NCBI GenBank assembly: GCA_964642445.1
Contig: CAZXQZ010000011.1
Coordinates: forward strand, 1-39,136
Reading direction: 5' to 3'
Origin: SSC4 sp964642445
GTDB lineage: Bacteria; Chloroflexota; Anaerolineae; SSC4; Amarolineaceae
DNA: 39,136 bases
Both the position numbers and the translations under genes were made by a program. This document shows positions 17,701-25,662 of this stretch, one piece after another. How positions within the stretch are numbered: the stretch's first letter is position 1; every line of letters starts with the position of its first letter. The notes below the pieces were generated by a model. It worked only from the letters and a program-made list of their open reading frames with translations, searched no databases and was not told the DNA's origin.

Positions 17701-18335
17701 TCGCGCGCGATCCAGACGCCGTCGTGCAGCAACTGAAAGCTTTGCAGTCACTCGACCAGCAGGTCTCGGCCATCGCTGCGTGGATCGATGTGCTGACGGG
17801 TTGGGTGCTGGTGGATCGGGGCGAGAATGAGGCCGGGCTGGCAAAGATGCAGCACGGCATGGCGACGACGGTGGCGGTGGGCGGTCACATCGGCCGTGCC
17901 ATGCAGCGCCTGTTCCTGGCGCAAGGCTATGCACAATCCGGTCAGGTGACGGATGGGTTGGCGGCGGTGGAGGATGCGTTGGCCTGGATCGAATCGACCA
18001 ACGTGCGGCAGCTGGAGGCAGAAGTTTACCGGATGCAGGGCGAGCTGCTGCTGCTGGCGTTTCAGTCCCCGCACAAAGACTCGTCGGGTCCGCAGTGGAC
18101 AGCCGCCGCAGCCTGCTTTCGCCATGCCATCGACCTGGCCCGTCAGCAGGGTGCCCGCTGGTGGGAGCTGCGCGCGACGGTCAGCCTCTGCCGGTTGCTG
18201 TGCACCACGGCAGGCTCAATCGAGGAACGCACCCACGCGCGGCAGATGTTGGCCGACGTGGTGGGTTGGTTCAATGAAGGGTTCGAGACGCGCGACCTGC
18301 GCGAGGCGCGGCAGTTTTTGGATTTTGGAGTCTGA
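14739..18335 (+). CDS. BTAD/AAA/TPR transcriptional regulator, SARP-LAL type (1198 aa)
   Basis: Starting at GTG 14739 (GCGGAGC upstream, promoter at 14667-14695), the protein opens with a winged-helix output domain (LALSFLGSFEVLLDG, then KARALLAYLAVEADRPHPRA and LWPD...LSNLRYTLASLRQAI). Residues about 100-245 are the bacterial transcriptional activator domain (LLDLYRGGFLEGFSV, then EEAHRALMRAQGLAGERAAA and LGVEPSEET). Residues about 280-640 form an AAA/NACHT-like ATPase with Walker A GEAGSGKTT (K322) and Walker B LLLVLDDLQWAD (D480, D481). The remainder is a helical TPR array (EALAHFKRGSALLEGLPDSP and similar). Such proteins bind DNA through the N-terminus and use ATP and TPRs for signal control. 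It is divergent from the mgtC-sulfatase cluster, which it may regulate together with itself. The last codons (FLDFGV) arise from a GATTTTG-repeat sequence. Confidence 0.9.
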   Translation: MPHLALSFLGSFEVLLDGCPTVAFKSNKARALLAYLAVEADRPHPRAALAALLWPDWPDREALSNLRYTLASLRQAIGDRSRTPATLLVTHDSVQFNRASDHWLDVAEVEQHLATWWAARLDQWTSPDISNVQALLDLYRGGFLEGFSVSNAAPFEEWALLRREQIAQRVMSALGSLVATLERRGDYRQAQVYARQQVAFEPWNEEAHRALMRAQGLAGERAAALHQFQTCRRILHDDLGVEPSEETTALYEAIRTGSLAARVGPATVSPLGIAAPSHTPLSWAPGCVARDDLLVRLNMLLSEALTRPGRVVFVTGEAGSGKTTLLAEFARQAMQSHGDLLVASGNCGTAGGIGDPYLPFREILQLLSGDIETHRVGAALTPEHAGRLWAAMPDAAQALVDAGPALIDTFVPAASLARRLEASAGQSTAAWQQRLAQLQQHRTPGSTSSQGPLPVNDLFEQVTHVLQILSRRHPLLLVLDDLQWADAGSLSLLFHLGRRLPASRILVAVAYRPDAIAPQPEADRRYLEVVIHELRRISGSPPVDLDTCKGSLFVDALLDSQPNRLDAEFREQLFRHTEGHPLFTVELLRGLENQGDLVQAADGSWMVGHALHWDRLPARVEAVIAEHIARLPDPCRELLAVASVEGEEFTAEVVAGVLHADAQVILNRLSGELANQHRLVTAVSVRRLGTQRLSHYRFRHSLFRQYLYDHLDAVQRVHWHEMLGSTLERTFAATPDELEVMTPRLAWHFEAAGLGERAAAYHLQAGNRAARLSAQTEALAHFKRGSALLEGLPDSPDRKRLKLALQMAEVSPLMIARGFWASERLRALEWAYEIAQNPVFDDTPERWTAQATVAYVAFWSAEPRRSLQLSQQLLQVAEHTGDIQQLTLAHHLVGVSWWLLGDLAASRLHLEESLALYARGGYHVTDVAIGVHTGVASLIWQACDLWLLGYPVQATQAIQQAIATARAGDHPTSLDLACIVAGMMYSLFARDPDAVVQQLKALQSLDQQVSAIAAWIDVLTGWVLVDRGENEAGLAKMQHGMATTVAVGGHIGRAMQRLFLAQGYAQSGQVTDGLAAVEDALAWIESTNVRQLEAEVYRMQGELLLLAFQSPHKDSSGPQWTAAAACFRHAIDLARQQGARWWELRATVSLCRLLCTTAGSIEERTHARQMLADVVGWFNEGFETRDLREARQFLDFGV
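18314..18330 (+). repeat. GATTTTG heptamer repeat, copy 1 (at regulator 3' end)
   Basis: The 3' end of the regulator gene reads GTTTTTG GATTTTG GAG, a degenerate plus a full heptamer closing with GAG. Related copies with the same GAG ending lie at 21895-21917 and 27519-27542. Confidence 0.6.
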
Positions 18336-18466
18336 GCGAGATGATCCTCCGCGTCATAGTGTGCCACGCAAACCCAAATTCAGCCAGTCGTGTCTGGCTC
18401 GGCGGGTCGACTATCTGAGCCGGATCTGGGGGAATCTTGCTCACGGAATGGGCCAGGTTCGGACCG

Positions 18467-18472
18467 TATACT
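18467..18472 (+). promoter_or_regulatory. Possible -10 box for near-leaderless transcription
   Basis: TATACT lies 9 bases before the chosen ATG at 18482, and no ribosome binding site is visible between them. This is the geometry of a leaderless or very short-leader transcript. No convincing -35 was found at 16-18 bp. Confidence 0.25.
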
Positions 18473-18481
18473 CCACCCACT

Positions 18482-21400
18482 ATGGTCCTACCGCCGAGTC
18501 TGAGACGCGCTGTCCGGTACGTCTTTTTCCTGCTGCTTGTTCTGCCCACCCTGCCCCGCCTGCCAGCCGAATCGCCCAGCCGAGCCGCGGCCGGCGCGGC
18601 CGACCTCACCTGGCAGGCGGTGAACGACGGCCTGCCCACATACGACCAGGCGCTGGCCCTGGCGTTTCACCCAAGCGATCCACAGGTGATGCTCGTCGGC
18701 GTCGCGGGAGCAGGCAGCCTCTACCGCAGCCGCGATGCCGGTGCAACGTGGCAGCCAATCCAGGCCGGTTTCAGCGGCCAGCCGGTGTATGCGCTCCACG
18801 CCGATGCCCAACGCCCCGACACCTTCCTGGCCGGCAGCGGCGATGGCCTGCTGCGCAGCACCGACGGCGGCCTGACCTGGCGGCGCGTGTCACTGCCGGG
18901 CACCCCACAACCCCCGATCTATGCCCTGGCCGCCAGCCGCACCGGTGACGTATTCGCTGGCGGTTCCACCAATCGCGTGTGGCGTAGTCGCGACGGCGGT
19001 GCGACGTGGCTGGTCGTAGGGACGTTACCCGGTGAGGCAACCGCATTGAGCCTGCTCGTTACACCGGGTGGCACCCTGCTCGCCGGCACCACCGGCCAGG
19101 GTGTCTATCGCAGCACGGACGCCGGCCGCACCTGGTCAGCCGGCCGCGGCATGCGCCCCACCTTCGTCGCCAGCCTGGTAGCCTTGACGCCCGACGGCCC
19201 GACGCTGCTCGCGCGCGGCCGCCAGGGCCTGTGGCGCTCGCAAGATGACGGCCAAACCTGGCAGCCACTGACCAACGACATCGCCGGGCGTGTCGATGCC
19301 CTGGCGACCGGCGTCGGCGAACCATCCCAGGCCAGCGCCATCCTTCTCACCGATCGCGGTACTGCGCACCGCAGCACCGATGCGGGCACGACCTGGTTGC
19401 CCTGGGGCCGCGGCCTGGGACGCGGCGGCGCAGTGTCGTTTCTGCACACCCAGCCCGGCAACTCTGCCATCCTCTTTGCCGGCAGCGAAACGGGCCTTTA
19501 CCGCAGCACCGACAGCGGACGTGCCTGGCAGCCCGCCAATACCGGCATCGGCACGCCCCCCGCCAGGTCACTCACCCAGGCAGCAAACGGCACGCTGGTG
19601 CTCGGACACGGCGATGGTGTGTTCGCACTCGATCCCCGCCGGTCGTTGTGGCAGCCGCGCCATGCAGGTTTGCCAGTGGGCGGGGTGCACAGCGTCGCGG
19701 TGGCCCCCTCCGATCCCCAGGTCCTATACGCTGGCACGGTGCGCAGCGGCCTGGCCCAAAGCACCAACGGCGGCACGTCGTGGACCATCGTCGATCCTCA
19801 GCGCACCGCCCTGGCCATGGCAGTCGATCCACGCGACGCACAGCACCTCTACGTGCGCCAAATCTACGAACGAATCTACGAAAGCACCGACGGCGGGCGC
19901 ACCTGGCGCGCCGACTGGACCGGGTTTGAGCTGAACACCGAAATCATCGCGTTGACCATCGATCCCTGCCGGCCAGACACGGCATGGGCCGGCAGCACGC
20001 AGGGCCTCTTCCGCAGCGACGACGCTGGTCGCACCTGGTCGCACCGGGATGCGGCCCTGGCCGGGCAGACGGTGTTCGCCGTGTTGGCCGACTGTACCGA
20101 TGCCGCCTGGGTGGCGGCCGGTGCCACCAAAGGTGTCTACGTGAGCCGTGACGGCGGCCAGGATTGGCAGCCGTGGGGGCGCGGGCTGGAGGAGATCACC
20201 GTCACTGCCCTGATTCGGGACCCAGGTGCCGCGCAGACGGTGTATGTGGGCACGAAGTATCGTGGCCTTTACCGCAGCACCGACGATGGCATGACGTGGG
20301 CGCCGGCCGGTTTGGAGGAAACAAGTATCCATGGGCTGCTGGCAGACCGAGATGGCGGGTGGCTGTGGGCAGTGACGTCGCAGGGGGTGTTTCGCAGCGC
20401 TTTGGCCCCCGCCCGCAGCGCACAGGGTGTGGGATTGTCTCCACGCGCGATCCCCACAGTCGTCAGTGCTCAGCCGGCATCAGACCCAGGGCCGCGGCGG
20501 AACCTCCAGACCGAAGCGTCCCGCCTGCGTCATGCCGTTCACACGCTGCCGGCCGACGTGCGCACGCTGGCCCTGGCCAGAGATACCGGCTTCGACACCA
20601 TCGTCCAACTCTTCAGCTGGCGCGAGATCGAGCCGACGCGTGGCCAGTACCACTGGCAGGTCCCCGACGAGATCGTGCAGGGCGCGGCCTACTACGGGCT
20701 CGACCTGGTCGTGCGCCTGGATCAGCACCCGGCCTGGGCCAGCGCAGTGTCTACTAACCTGAACGCCCCGCCGGACCAGGTGGAGGACTACATTGACTTT
20801 GTCTCGACCGTCGCCAACCGTTACCGCGGCCGCGTGCTGGGGTACATCATCTGGAACGAGCCCAACCTGGCGATCGACTGGGGGGGCCAGCCGCCCGATC
20901 CCACCGCGTACACGGCGCTGCTCAAGGCTGCGTACCAGGCGGTGAAGGCGGCCGATCCGGGTGCGCGCGTCGTCAGTGCCGGCCTGGCGCCCACCAACCA
21001 GCGTGATGCCAGCGCCATGGACGAGCGCGCCTACCTGGAAGCGATGTACCGTGCCGGTGCTGCTGACTATTTTGACGTGCTTGGCGCTCATCCCTACGGT
21101 TTCGCCTACCCACCGGAGGATGCGCGTGGTGCCCACGACGGTCTCAATTTCGCCCGTCTGCACGACCTGCGCGAGATCATGGTGGCCCATGGTGATGCCG
21201 GCAAACCGGTGTGGGCTACCGAATTCGGATGGACCGTGCGTGCGCGGGGCAGCGCTGCCTGGCAGGCCGTGACCCCGGTGCAGCAAGCGGCCTACCTGGT
21301 AGGAGCCCTGCGGCGGGCACCGCAGACGATGCCCTGGCTTGAAATGCTTGCCGTGTGGAACCTGGGTGGCGAGCGCCACCCCGACTGGGGCGGCTACAGC

Positions 21401-21901
21401 CTGCTCGACCCGGCCGGCCAACCGCGGCCGGCCTTGCGCGCGCTGCAGGATTACCTGGCCACCAGCCAGGCCACCAATGTCCCGACCTCACCACCCAGCC
21501 GTTACCAGGTCCTGGCGCCCGACGCCCTCGTCCACCTTGGCGACACCGACTTCCCACCGCCGTGGATGCCGCTGTACGCCGTGCGCAATCCGAGTACAGC
21601 CTGGCAGGGCACGGTGTACGTGCACGATCCGGGCAGCACACCGTGGAACCTGACGCTTCGCGTCATGCAAAGCAACGTTTGGGGTAACACAGTGGCGATC
21701 AACGGCACACGGCTGACGCCAGCCCTGCCGCAGGAAGACTTCAGCGGCAGCTGGGTGTCGTACACCTGGACCGTGCCGGCCAACCTGCTGCGTCCGGGAC
21801 CCAATACCATCGGCCTGTCGATCGGGCTCACCGTGCCGGTGATGCAGGATGCCGGGTGGCGGTGGGACGATGTGCAGGTGAAGGACGTTGTACTATTTTA
21901 G
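18482..21901 (+). CDS. Exported Asp-box propeller fused to a clan GH-A glycoside hydrolase domain
   Basis: With ATG 18482 the protein (1139 aa) starts with a signal peptide (LRRAVRYVFFLLLVLPTLP). A TTG at 18437 would add 15 residues. Residues about 40-655 contain at least twelve Asp-box units of the form RSxDxGxTW (SRDAGATW, STDGGLTW, STDAGRTW, SQDDGQTW, STDDGMTW and others) plus degenerate ones. That suits two seven-bladed sortilin/BNR-type propellers. Residues about 680-1000 are a TIM barrel of the GH-A clan (GH5/GH39-like): VQLFSWREIEPTRGQYHW, YIIWNEPNLA with acid/base E793, then VLGAHPYGF and VWATEFGWT with nucleophile E914. A C-terminal beta-sandwich (about 1010-1139, WVSYTWTVPANLL) may bind sugar. 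It probably acts on extracellular glycans; the substrate is unknown. Its stop codon lies in a GATTTTG repeat. Confidence 0.85.
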   Translation: MVLPPSLRRAVRYVFFLLLVLPTLPRLPAESPSRAAAGAADLTWQAVNDGLPTYDQALALAFHPSDPQVMLVGVAGAGSLYRSRDAGATWQPIQAGFSGQPVYALHADAQRPDTFLAGSGDGLLRSTDGGLTWRRVSLPGTPQPPIYALAASRTGDVFAGGSTNRVWRSRDGGATWLVVGTLPGEATALSLLVTPGGTLLAGTTGQGVYRSTDAGRTWSAGRGMRPTFVASLVALTPDGPTLLARGRQGLWRSQDDGQTWQPLTNDIAGRVDALATGVGEPSQASAILLTDRGTAHRSTDAGTTWLPWGRGLGRGGAVSFLHTQPGNSAILFAGSETGLYRSTDSGRAWQPANTGIGTPPARSLTQAANGTLVLGHGDGVFALDPRRSLWQPRHAGLPVGGVHSVAVAPSDPQVLYAGTVRSGLAQSTNGGTSWTIVDPQRTALAMAVDPRDAQHLYVRQIYERIYESTDGGRTWRADWTGFELNTEIIALTIDPCRPDTAWAGSTQGLFRSDDAGRTWSHRDAALAGQTVFAVLADCTDAAWVAAGATKGVYVSRDGGQDWQPWGRGLEEITVTALIRDPGAAQTVYVGTKYRGLYRSTDDGMTWAPAGLEETSIHGLLADRDGGWLWAVTSQGVFRSALAPARSAQGVGLSPRAIPTVVSAQPASDPGPRRNLQTEASRLRHAVHTLPADVRTLALARDTGFDTIVQLFSWREIEPTRGQYHWQVPDEIVQGAAYYGLDLVVRLDQHPAWASAVSTNLNAPPDQVEDYIDFVSTVANRYRGRVLGYIIWNEPNLAIDWGGQPPDPTAYTALLKAAYQAVKAADPGARVVSAGLAPTNQRDASAMDERAYLEAMYRAGAADYFDVLGAHPYGFAYPPEDARGAHDGLNFARLHDLREIMVAHGDAGKPVWATEFGWTVRARGSAAWQAVTPVQQAAYLVGALRRAPQTMPWLEMLAVWNLGGERHPDWGGYSLLDPAGQPRPALRALQDYLATSQATNVPTSPPSRYQVLAPDALVHLGDTDFPPPWMPLYAVRNPSTAWQGTVYVHDPGSTPWNLTLRVMQSNVWGNTVAINGTRLTPALPQEDFSGSWVSYTWTVPANLLRPGPNTIGLSIGLTVPVMQDAGWRWDDVQVKDVVLF

Positions 21902-21917
21902 ATTTTGGATTTTGGAG
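21895..21917 (+). repeat. GATTTTG heptamer repeat, copy 2
   Basis: ATTTTA is followed by two perfect GATTTTG units (21901-21914) and GAG. The stop codon of the glycoside hydrolase gene (21899-21901) overlaps the start of the repeat. Confidence 0.65.
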
Positions 21918-21999
21918 TAATGTTTAGTAGTAGTGTGGTGGGCGTAGGTGGTTTGGGCGGTCGTATTTGGGGCTTTGAATGGCTGGAAGACGTCGTCGA

Positions 22000-22028
22000 G
22001 GAGAGCCGCACCACAGGTGCGGCTCTCC
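22000..22028. terminator. Bidirectional hairpin between convergent genes
   Basis: GGAGAGCCGCACC (22000-22012) and GGTGCGGCTCTCC (22016-22028) form a perfect 13-bp stem with a 3-nt loop. It sits between the ends of the convergent glycoside hydrolase and symporter genes, where a terminator for both directions is expected. No U-tract follows on either strand. Confidence 0.6.
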
Positions 22029-22055
22029 TTGGCGGCGTTGTCGATGCAGGGACGA

Positions 22056-23447
22056 TTACGCCGTGGCGCGGCGGCGTGCCAGTTCGCGTAGGGTTTCCTC
22101 GTGTTTGGCCTTGGTGATGGGGTACAGGTAGACCAGCAGCATGCCGGCAGCCAGGATCAGCGCGGGCACCGGTCCAATCATCAGCCGGATGGCAAACAGG
22201 GCACTGTCTGGCTGCTCGATCGGGGTGGTTACGTTGGCCGGCGGCGTGATGTAACCGGCCAGGTTGAGCGCCTGGCTCACCAGGAAGAGCCCCAAAGCCA
22301 GGCCCAGCTTTTGCAGCAATACAAAGAAACCGTAAAAAACACCCTCGCGCCGTTTGCCCGTCTCCAGCTCGTCCTCTTCGATCACGTCGGGTAACATGGC
22401 CCACGGCACCAGGTAGGCGGTGGCCACACCAACACCCGCCAGGACACCCAATACGACGATCACCCAGCTCGGCCAGCTGGGCTGCACCAGGAACAGACCA
22501 AACGAGACCACGATCCAGAAGATCATGCCCCGGTAGTAGACGCCCTTTTTGCCCACCCGCCGGCTGACGGCGGTCCAGATGAAAAGCCAGATCAGCGCAC
22601 TGCCTTGCACAGACAGGATCACCAGCGATACCATGTCGGGACGGCGCAGCCAGTAGGTCATGAAGTAAATGACGATCGTCGAGACGGTCTGCACGACCAG
22701 CCACGACAACAGGTAGATACCGGTTACGTAGCGGAAGGCGCGGTTACCAAAGGCCACCTTCACCCCTTCGAGGAAGGGCATCGATTCTTCTTCTTCGGCG
22801 GTGTGCCGCTCGTAGGTGCCCCAGAAGGCAAAGAAGAACGGAATCGTGCACAAGATGGCAAAAATGAAGGCCGAGACGGCGTAACCCATCTGTTGGCTGG
22901 AGCTCTGCGCCACCGTGCCCACGATGATGGGATGCAGAACGGCGGCAATCAGACCGGCGGTGATCGAGAAGGCAAACCGGTAGGAGTTGAGGCTGGTACG
23001 TTCGTCGTAGTCACGCGAGAGTTCGGGTGTCAGCGCCGTGTAGGGCACGTTGACGATCGTGAACATCGTGTCCAGCACGAGGGTGACCACCAGGAAGTAC
23101 ACCACTTTGCCGGTCTCGCCAAAGGGCGGTACCAGGAAGAGCAGAAAAAAGGTCAAACCAAACGGCACGGCCCCAAACAGAAACCACGGCCGGCGCCGGC
23201 CCCAGCGCGTGTGCACCCGGTCAGAGAGGGTGCCGATGATGGGGTCGTTGAAGGCATCCCAGATCTTGCTGATGAGCAGGATTAGCCCGGCCGCGGCCAC
23301 GCCGATACGCGCCACGTCGGTGAAGAAGTAGAGCAGAAAAAACGACATGATCGCCGTGGCGATCGCCGGGCCAACGTCGCCCGAACCAAAGGCCAGTTTC
23401 GTAACGAGTGGGACACGTTCGGACGTGGTATCGGCAGGTGGTTTCAT
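22056..23447 (-). CDS. GPH-family sugar:cation symporter (MFS superfamily)
   Basis: This 463-aa, roughly 12-helix protein matches the glycoside-pentoside-hexuronide:cation symporter family (MelB/XylP/GusB-like). The N-terminus KLAFGSGDVGPAIATAIMSF is followed by FFLLYFFTDV, the conserved SKIWDAFNDPIIGTLSDRV (Asp residues of the cation site), and the loop RWGRRRPWFLFGAVP. A central cytosolic loop (FWGTYERHTAEEEESMPFLE) and a second half with related helices (WAMLPDVIEEDELETGKRRE) complete the fold. It should import a sugar or glycoside with Na+ or H+. Substrate cannot be read from sequence. Its ATG lies five bases after the stop of the aminotransferase gene, so it is the last gene of the gatC-gatA operon. 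Confidence 0.9.
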   Translation of the reverse strand: MKPPADTTSERVPLVTKLAFGSGDVGPAIATAIMSFFLLYFFTDVARIGVAAAGLILLISKIWDAFNDPIIGTLSDRVHTRWGRRRPWFLFGAVPFGLTFFLLFLVPPFGETGKVVYFLVVTLVLDTMFTIVNVPYTALTPELSRDYDERTSLNSYRFAFSITAGLIAAVLHPIIVGTVAQSSSQQMGYAVSAFIFAILCTIPFFFAFWGTYERHTAEEEESMPFLEGVKVAFGNRAFRYVTGIYLLSWLVVQTVSTIVIYFMTYWLRRPDMVSLVILSVQGSALIWLFIWTAVSRRVGKKGVYYRGMIFWIVVSFGLFLVQPSWPSWVIVVLGVLAGVGVATAYLVPWAMLPDVIEEDELETGKRREGVFYGFFVLLQKLGLALGLFLVSQALNLAGYITPPANVTTPIEQPDSALFAIRLMIGPVPALILAAGMLLVYLYPITKAKHEETLRELARRRATA

Positions 23448-23452
23448 AACAC

Positions 23453-24619
23453 TTACCCGTGCCGCTGCATGAAGCGGTACATCTTCTCCAGGGCTTTTTC
23501 GAGCTTCTCGTAGGCCGTGGCGTAAGAACAGCGCACGTATCCCTCACCGCCCACACCAAACGCGTTGCCCGGCACCACGGCGACGTGTTCTTCGTTCAGC
23601 AACCCGTTGGCGAATTCCTCGTCGGTCATGCCCGATTTTTTCACCGACGGGAAGGCGTAGAACGCCCCCTGCGGCTCGAAGCAATCGAGCCCAATCTCGT
23701 TCAGGCCCTTGACAATTAGCTGGCGGCGGCGGTCGTAGCTGGCAATCATCGTCTGCACGGCGTCTTCGGCCTGCGGATCGGTGAGCGCCACCGTACCCGC
23801 CATCTGACCGGTAGTCGGTGCGGACATGATCGTATACTGGTGGACTTTGCGCATGGCAGCCAGGATGTCGGCCGGCGCGGCGGCGTAACCGATGCGCCAG
23901 CCGGTCATGGCATAGTTCTTGGACAGGCCACCCAGCAGCACGGTGCGTTCCCACATGCCTGGCAAAGAAGGCACGTTGGTGTGCGCCACACCATAGACCA
24001 GGCGGTCGTAGATTTCGTCCGACAGTACAAGCAGGTCGTGCTTTTGGGCCACCTCGGCAATTTCCAGCATACGCTGGCGGTCCATCACCGCGCCGGTGGG
24101 GTTATTGGGATAACCGATCAGCAGCGCCTTGGTGCGCGGCGTAATGGCGGCTTCGATTTGGGCGGCGGTAACCTGGAAGCTGGTCTCGACGTAGGTTGGG
24201 ATCGGCACGGGCACCCCGCCGGCAAAGACCACCTCGGCGGTGTAGGCGACGAAACAGGGCTGCGGGACGATGACTTCGTCGCCCGGATCGAGCACGGCGG
24301 TCATCGCCAGGTAAAGGGCCTCCGACACGCCAACCGTGATCAGCAGCTCGGTCTCAGGATCGTAGGTCACCCCGTACAGCGCGGCCAAACGATCCGCCAG
24401 GGCACGTCGCAGCTCGATCGTGCCTGAATTCGAAGTGTAGCGCGTCTCCCCGCGCTCCAATGAGGCGATGCCAGCGCGCCGAATGACGTCGGGCGTCACG
24501 AAGTCGGGCTCACCGATGCCCAGTGAAATCACGTCGGGCATGGTGGCAGCAATGTCAAAAAAGCGGCGGATGCCCGAAGGGGGCACGGACTCGACCCGTG
24601 CTGAAATACGATTTTTCAT
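23453..24619 (-). CDS. PLP-dependent aminotransferase, class I/II (388 aa)
   Basis: A fold-type I aminotransferase of the aspartate/aromatic aminotransferase group. Motifs in order are SLGIGEPDFVTPDV, YTSNSGTIELR, YPNNPTGAVMD (N173), LVLSDEIYDRLVYG (D201, Y204) and the PLP-binding GGLSKNYAMTGWRIGYAA with K234 and R242. The C-terminus has the substrate-carboxylate-type VRCSYA. It probably transfers an amino group between an amino acid and 2-oxoglutarate; substrate specificity is not readable. The start at ATG 24619 is preferred because an earlier in-frame ATG at 24649 lies inside the upstream gene. GGGGTG lies upstream. It is separated by 16 bp from the nucleotidyltransferase gene and 5 bp from the symporter gene. 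Confidence 0.92.
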   Translation of the reverse strand: MKNRISARVESVPPSGIRRFFDIAATMPDVISLGIGEPDFVTPDVIRRAGIASLERGETRYTSNSGTIELRRALADRLAALYGVTYDPETELLITVGVSEALYLAMTAVLDPGDEVIVPQPCFVAYTAEVVFAGGVPVPIPTYVETSFQVTAAQIEAAITPRTKALLIGYPNNPTGAVMDRQRMLEIAEVAQKHDLLVLSDEIYDRLVYGVAHTNVPSLPGMWERTVLLGGLSKNYAMTGWRIGYAAAPADILAAMRKVHQYTIMSAPTTGQMAGTVALTDPQAEDAVQTMIASYDRRRQLIVKGLNEIGLDCFEPQGAFYAFPSVKKSGMTDEEFANGLLNEEHVAVVPGNAFGVGGEGYVRCSYATAYEKLEKALEKMYRFMQRHG

Positions 24620-24635
24620 GATCACACCCCGTTGA

Positions 24636-25628
24636 TTATGCGTTGGCAAAATCGACCTGCGATGAGTCGCCCACGTTGAGTTTACGATACAAACCGCGCA
24701 CCAGCGCGTCCTTACCGATCAACGACTCCGCCAGCATTGTATCTTCGATGACCGCGCCTTCGTCGACGATCGAATCGCGGACCAGCGAGTCGCGCACCGA
24801 GGCCCCATCGGCGATCGTTGCGTACGGTCCGATGATTGAGTTGCTGATGCGTGCGCTGTCGGCGACGTACACCGGGTCGATAATCGCCGAGTTGGTGATC
24901 TTTGCCTGGCCCACGTAGGCGCCACCGGTTTCGAGCAGAAAGCGGTTGGTATGGAGCACGGTTTCGGGCTTGCCGCAGTCTTCCCAGACGCTCACCGGGC
25001 GCGCGACGAAGCGTGCACCCTGCTCGATCATCACCTGCAGGGCATCGGCCAGGTAGTACTCGCCCTTGGTCTGGCGGTTCTCGACCATCAACTGATCGAT
25101 GGCACGCATCAACCACTGGCCGTCACGCAGGTAGTACACCCCCACGATCGCCAGCCGGTGCTCGAAGCCGGATGGCTTTTCGATCAGGCGCTGCACGACT
25201 CCATCCGCAGCCACCATCGCCACACCAAAGCGGCGCGGGTCCTCGACCTCTTTCACGTACAAAATGCCGTCGGCGGCGATGTTGGGGATCTCGAGCAGGT
25301 CGGCCTCGAAGATCGTATCGACGAAAATAATCAGGGTCGGCCCGTCGATGGCCTCGCGCGCCAGCCAGATAGCGTGCGCCTGACCCAGCAGTTCGCGCTG
25401 CTCGACATAGCGCGCCGGGAAATCGTAGTGTGTTTCGACGTACTGGCGGATCTGGTCGCCCAGGTAACCGACGATGAAAATCACTTCTTCCAGGTCGACG
25501 CCAGCCAGCTTATCGAGCACATGGCCGAGGACCGGTTTGCCGGCCACGTTGAGCAGCGGTTTGGGTTTGGTGTAGGTGTGCGGCCGCAGGCGCGTACCAA
25601 AGCCGGCCAGTGGGATGATGACCTTCAC
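24636..25628 (-). CDS. Sugar-phosphate nucleotidyltransferase with left-handed beta-helix (330 aa)
   Basis: The N-terminal Rossmann-type domain carries the NTP-transferase signature MKVIIPLAGFGTRLRPHTYT followed by KPKPLLNVAGKPVLGHVLDK. It then has IIFVDTIFEADL around D104, where most members have GD, and the sugar-binding KGEYYLADALQVMI and VWEDCGKPETVL. From about residue 240, hexapeptide-type repeats (KITNSAIIDPVYVADSARIS, then NSIIGPYATIADGASVRDSL) form a left-handed beta-helix, as in long RmlA/GlmU-like proteins and GDP-mannose or glucose-1-phosphate enzymes. It should activate a sugar 1-phosphate as a nucleoside diphosphate sugar for cell-envelope glycan synthesis. The start is GTG 25628 with AGGAG upstream. 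It lies 34 bp after gatA. Confidence 0.9.
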   Translation of the reverse strand: MKVIIPLAGFGTRLRPHTYTKPKPLLNVAGKPVLGHVLDKLAGVDLEEVIFIVGYLGDQIRQYVETHYDFPARYVEQRELLGQAHAIWLAREAIDGPTLIIFVDTIFEADLLEIPNIAADGILYVKEVEDPRRFGVAMVAADGVVQRLIEKPSGFEHRLAIVGVYYLRDGQWLMRAIDQLMVENRQTKGEYYLADALQVMIEQGARFVARPVSVWEDCGKPETVLHTNRFLLETGGAYVGQAKITNSAIIDPVYVADSARISNSIIGPYATIADGASVRDSLVRDSIVDEGAVIEDTMLAESLIGKDALVRGLYRKLNVGDSSQVDFANA

Positions 25629-25662
25629 GAATGATCGCTCCTATGCGATGAATTGCCGCCTG

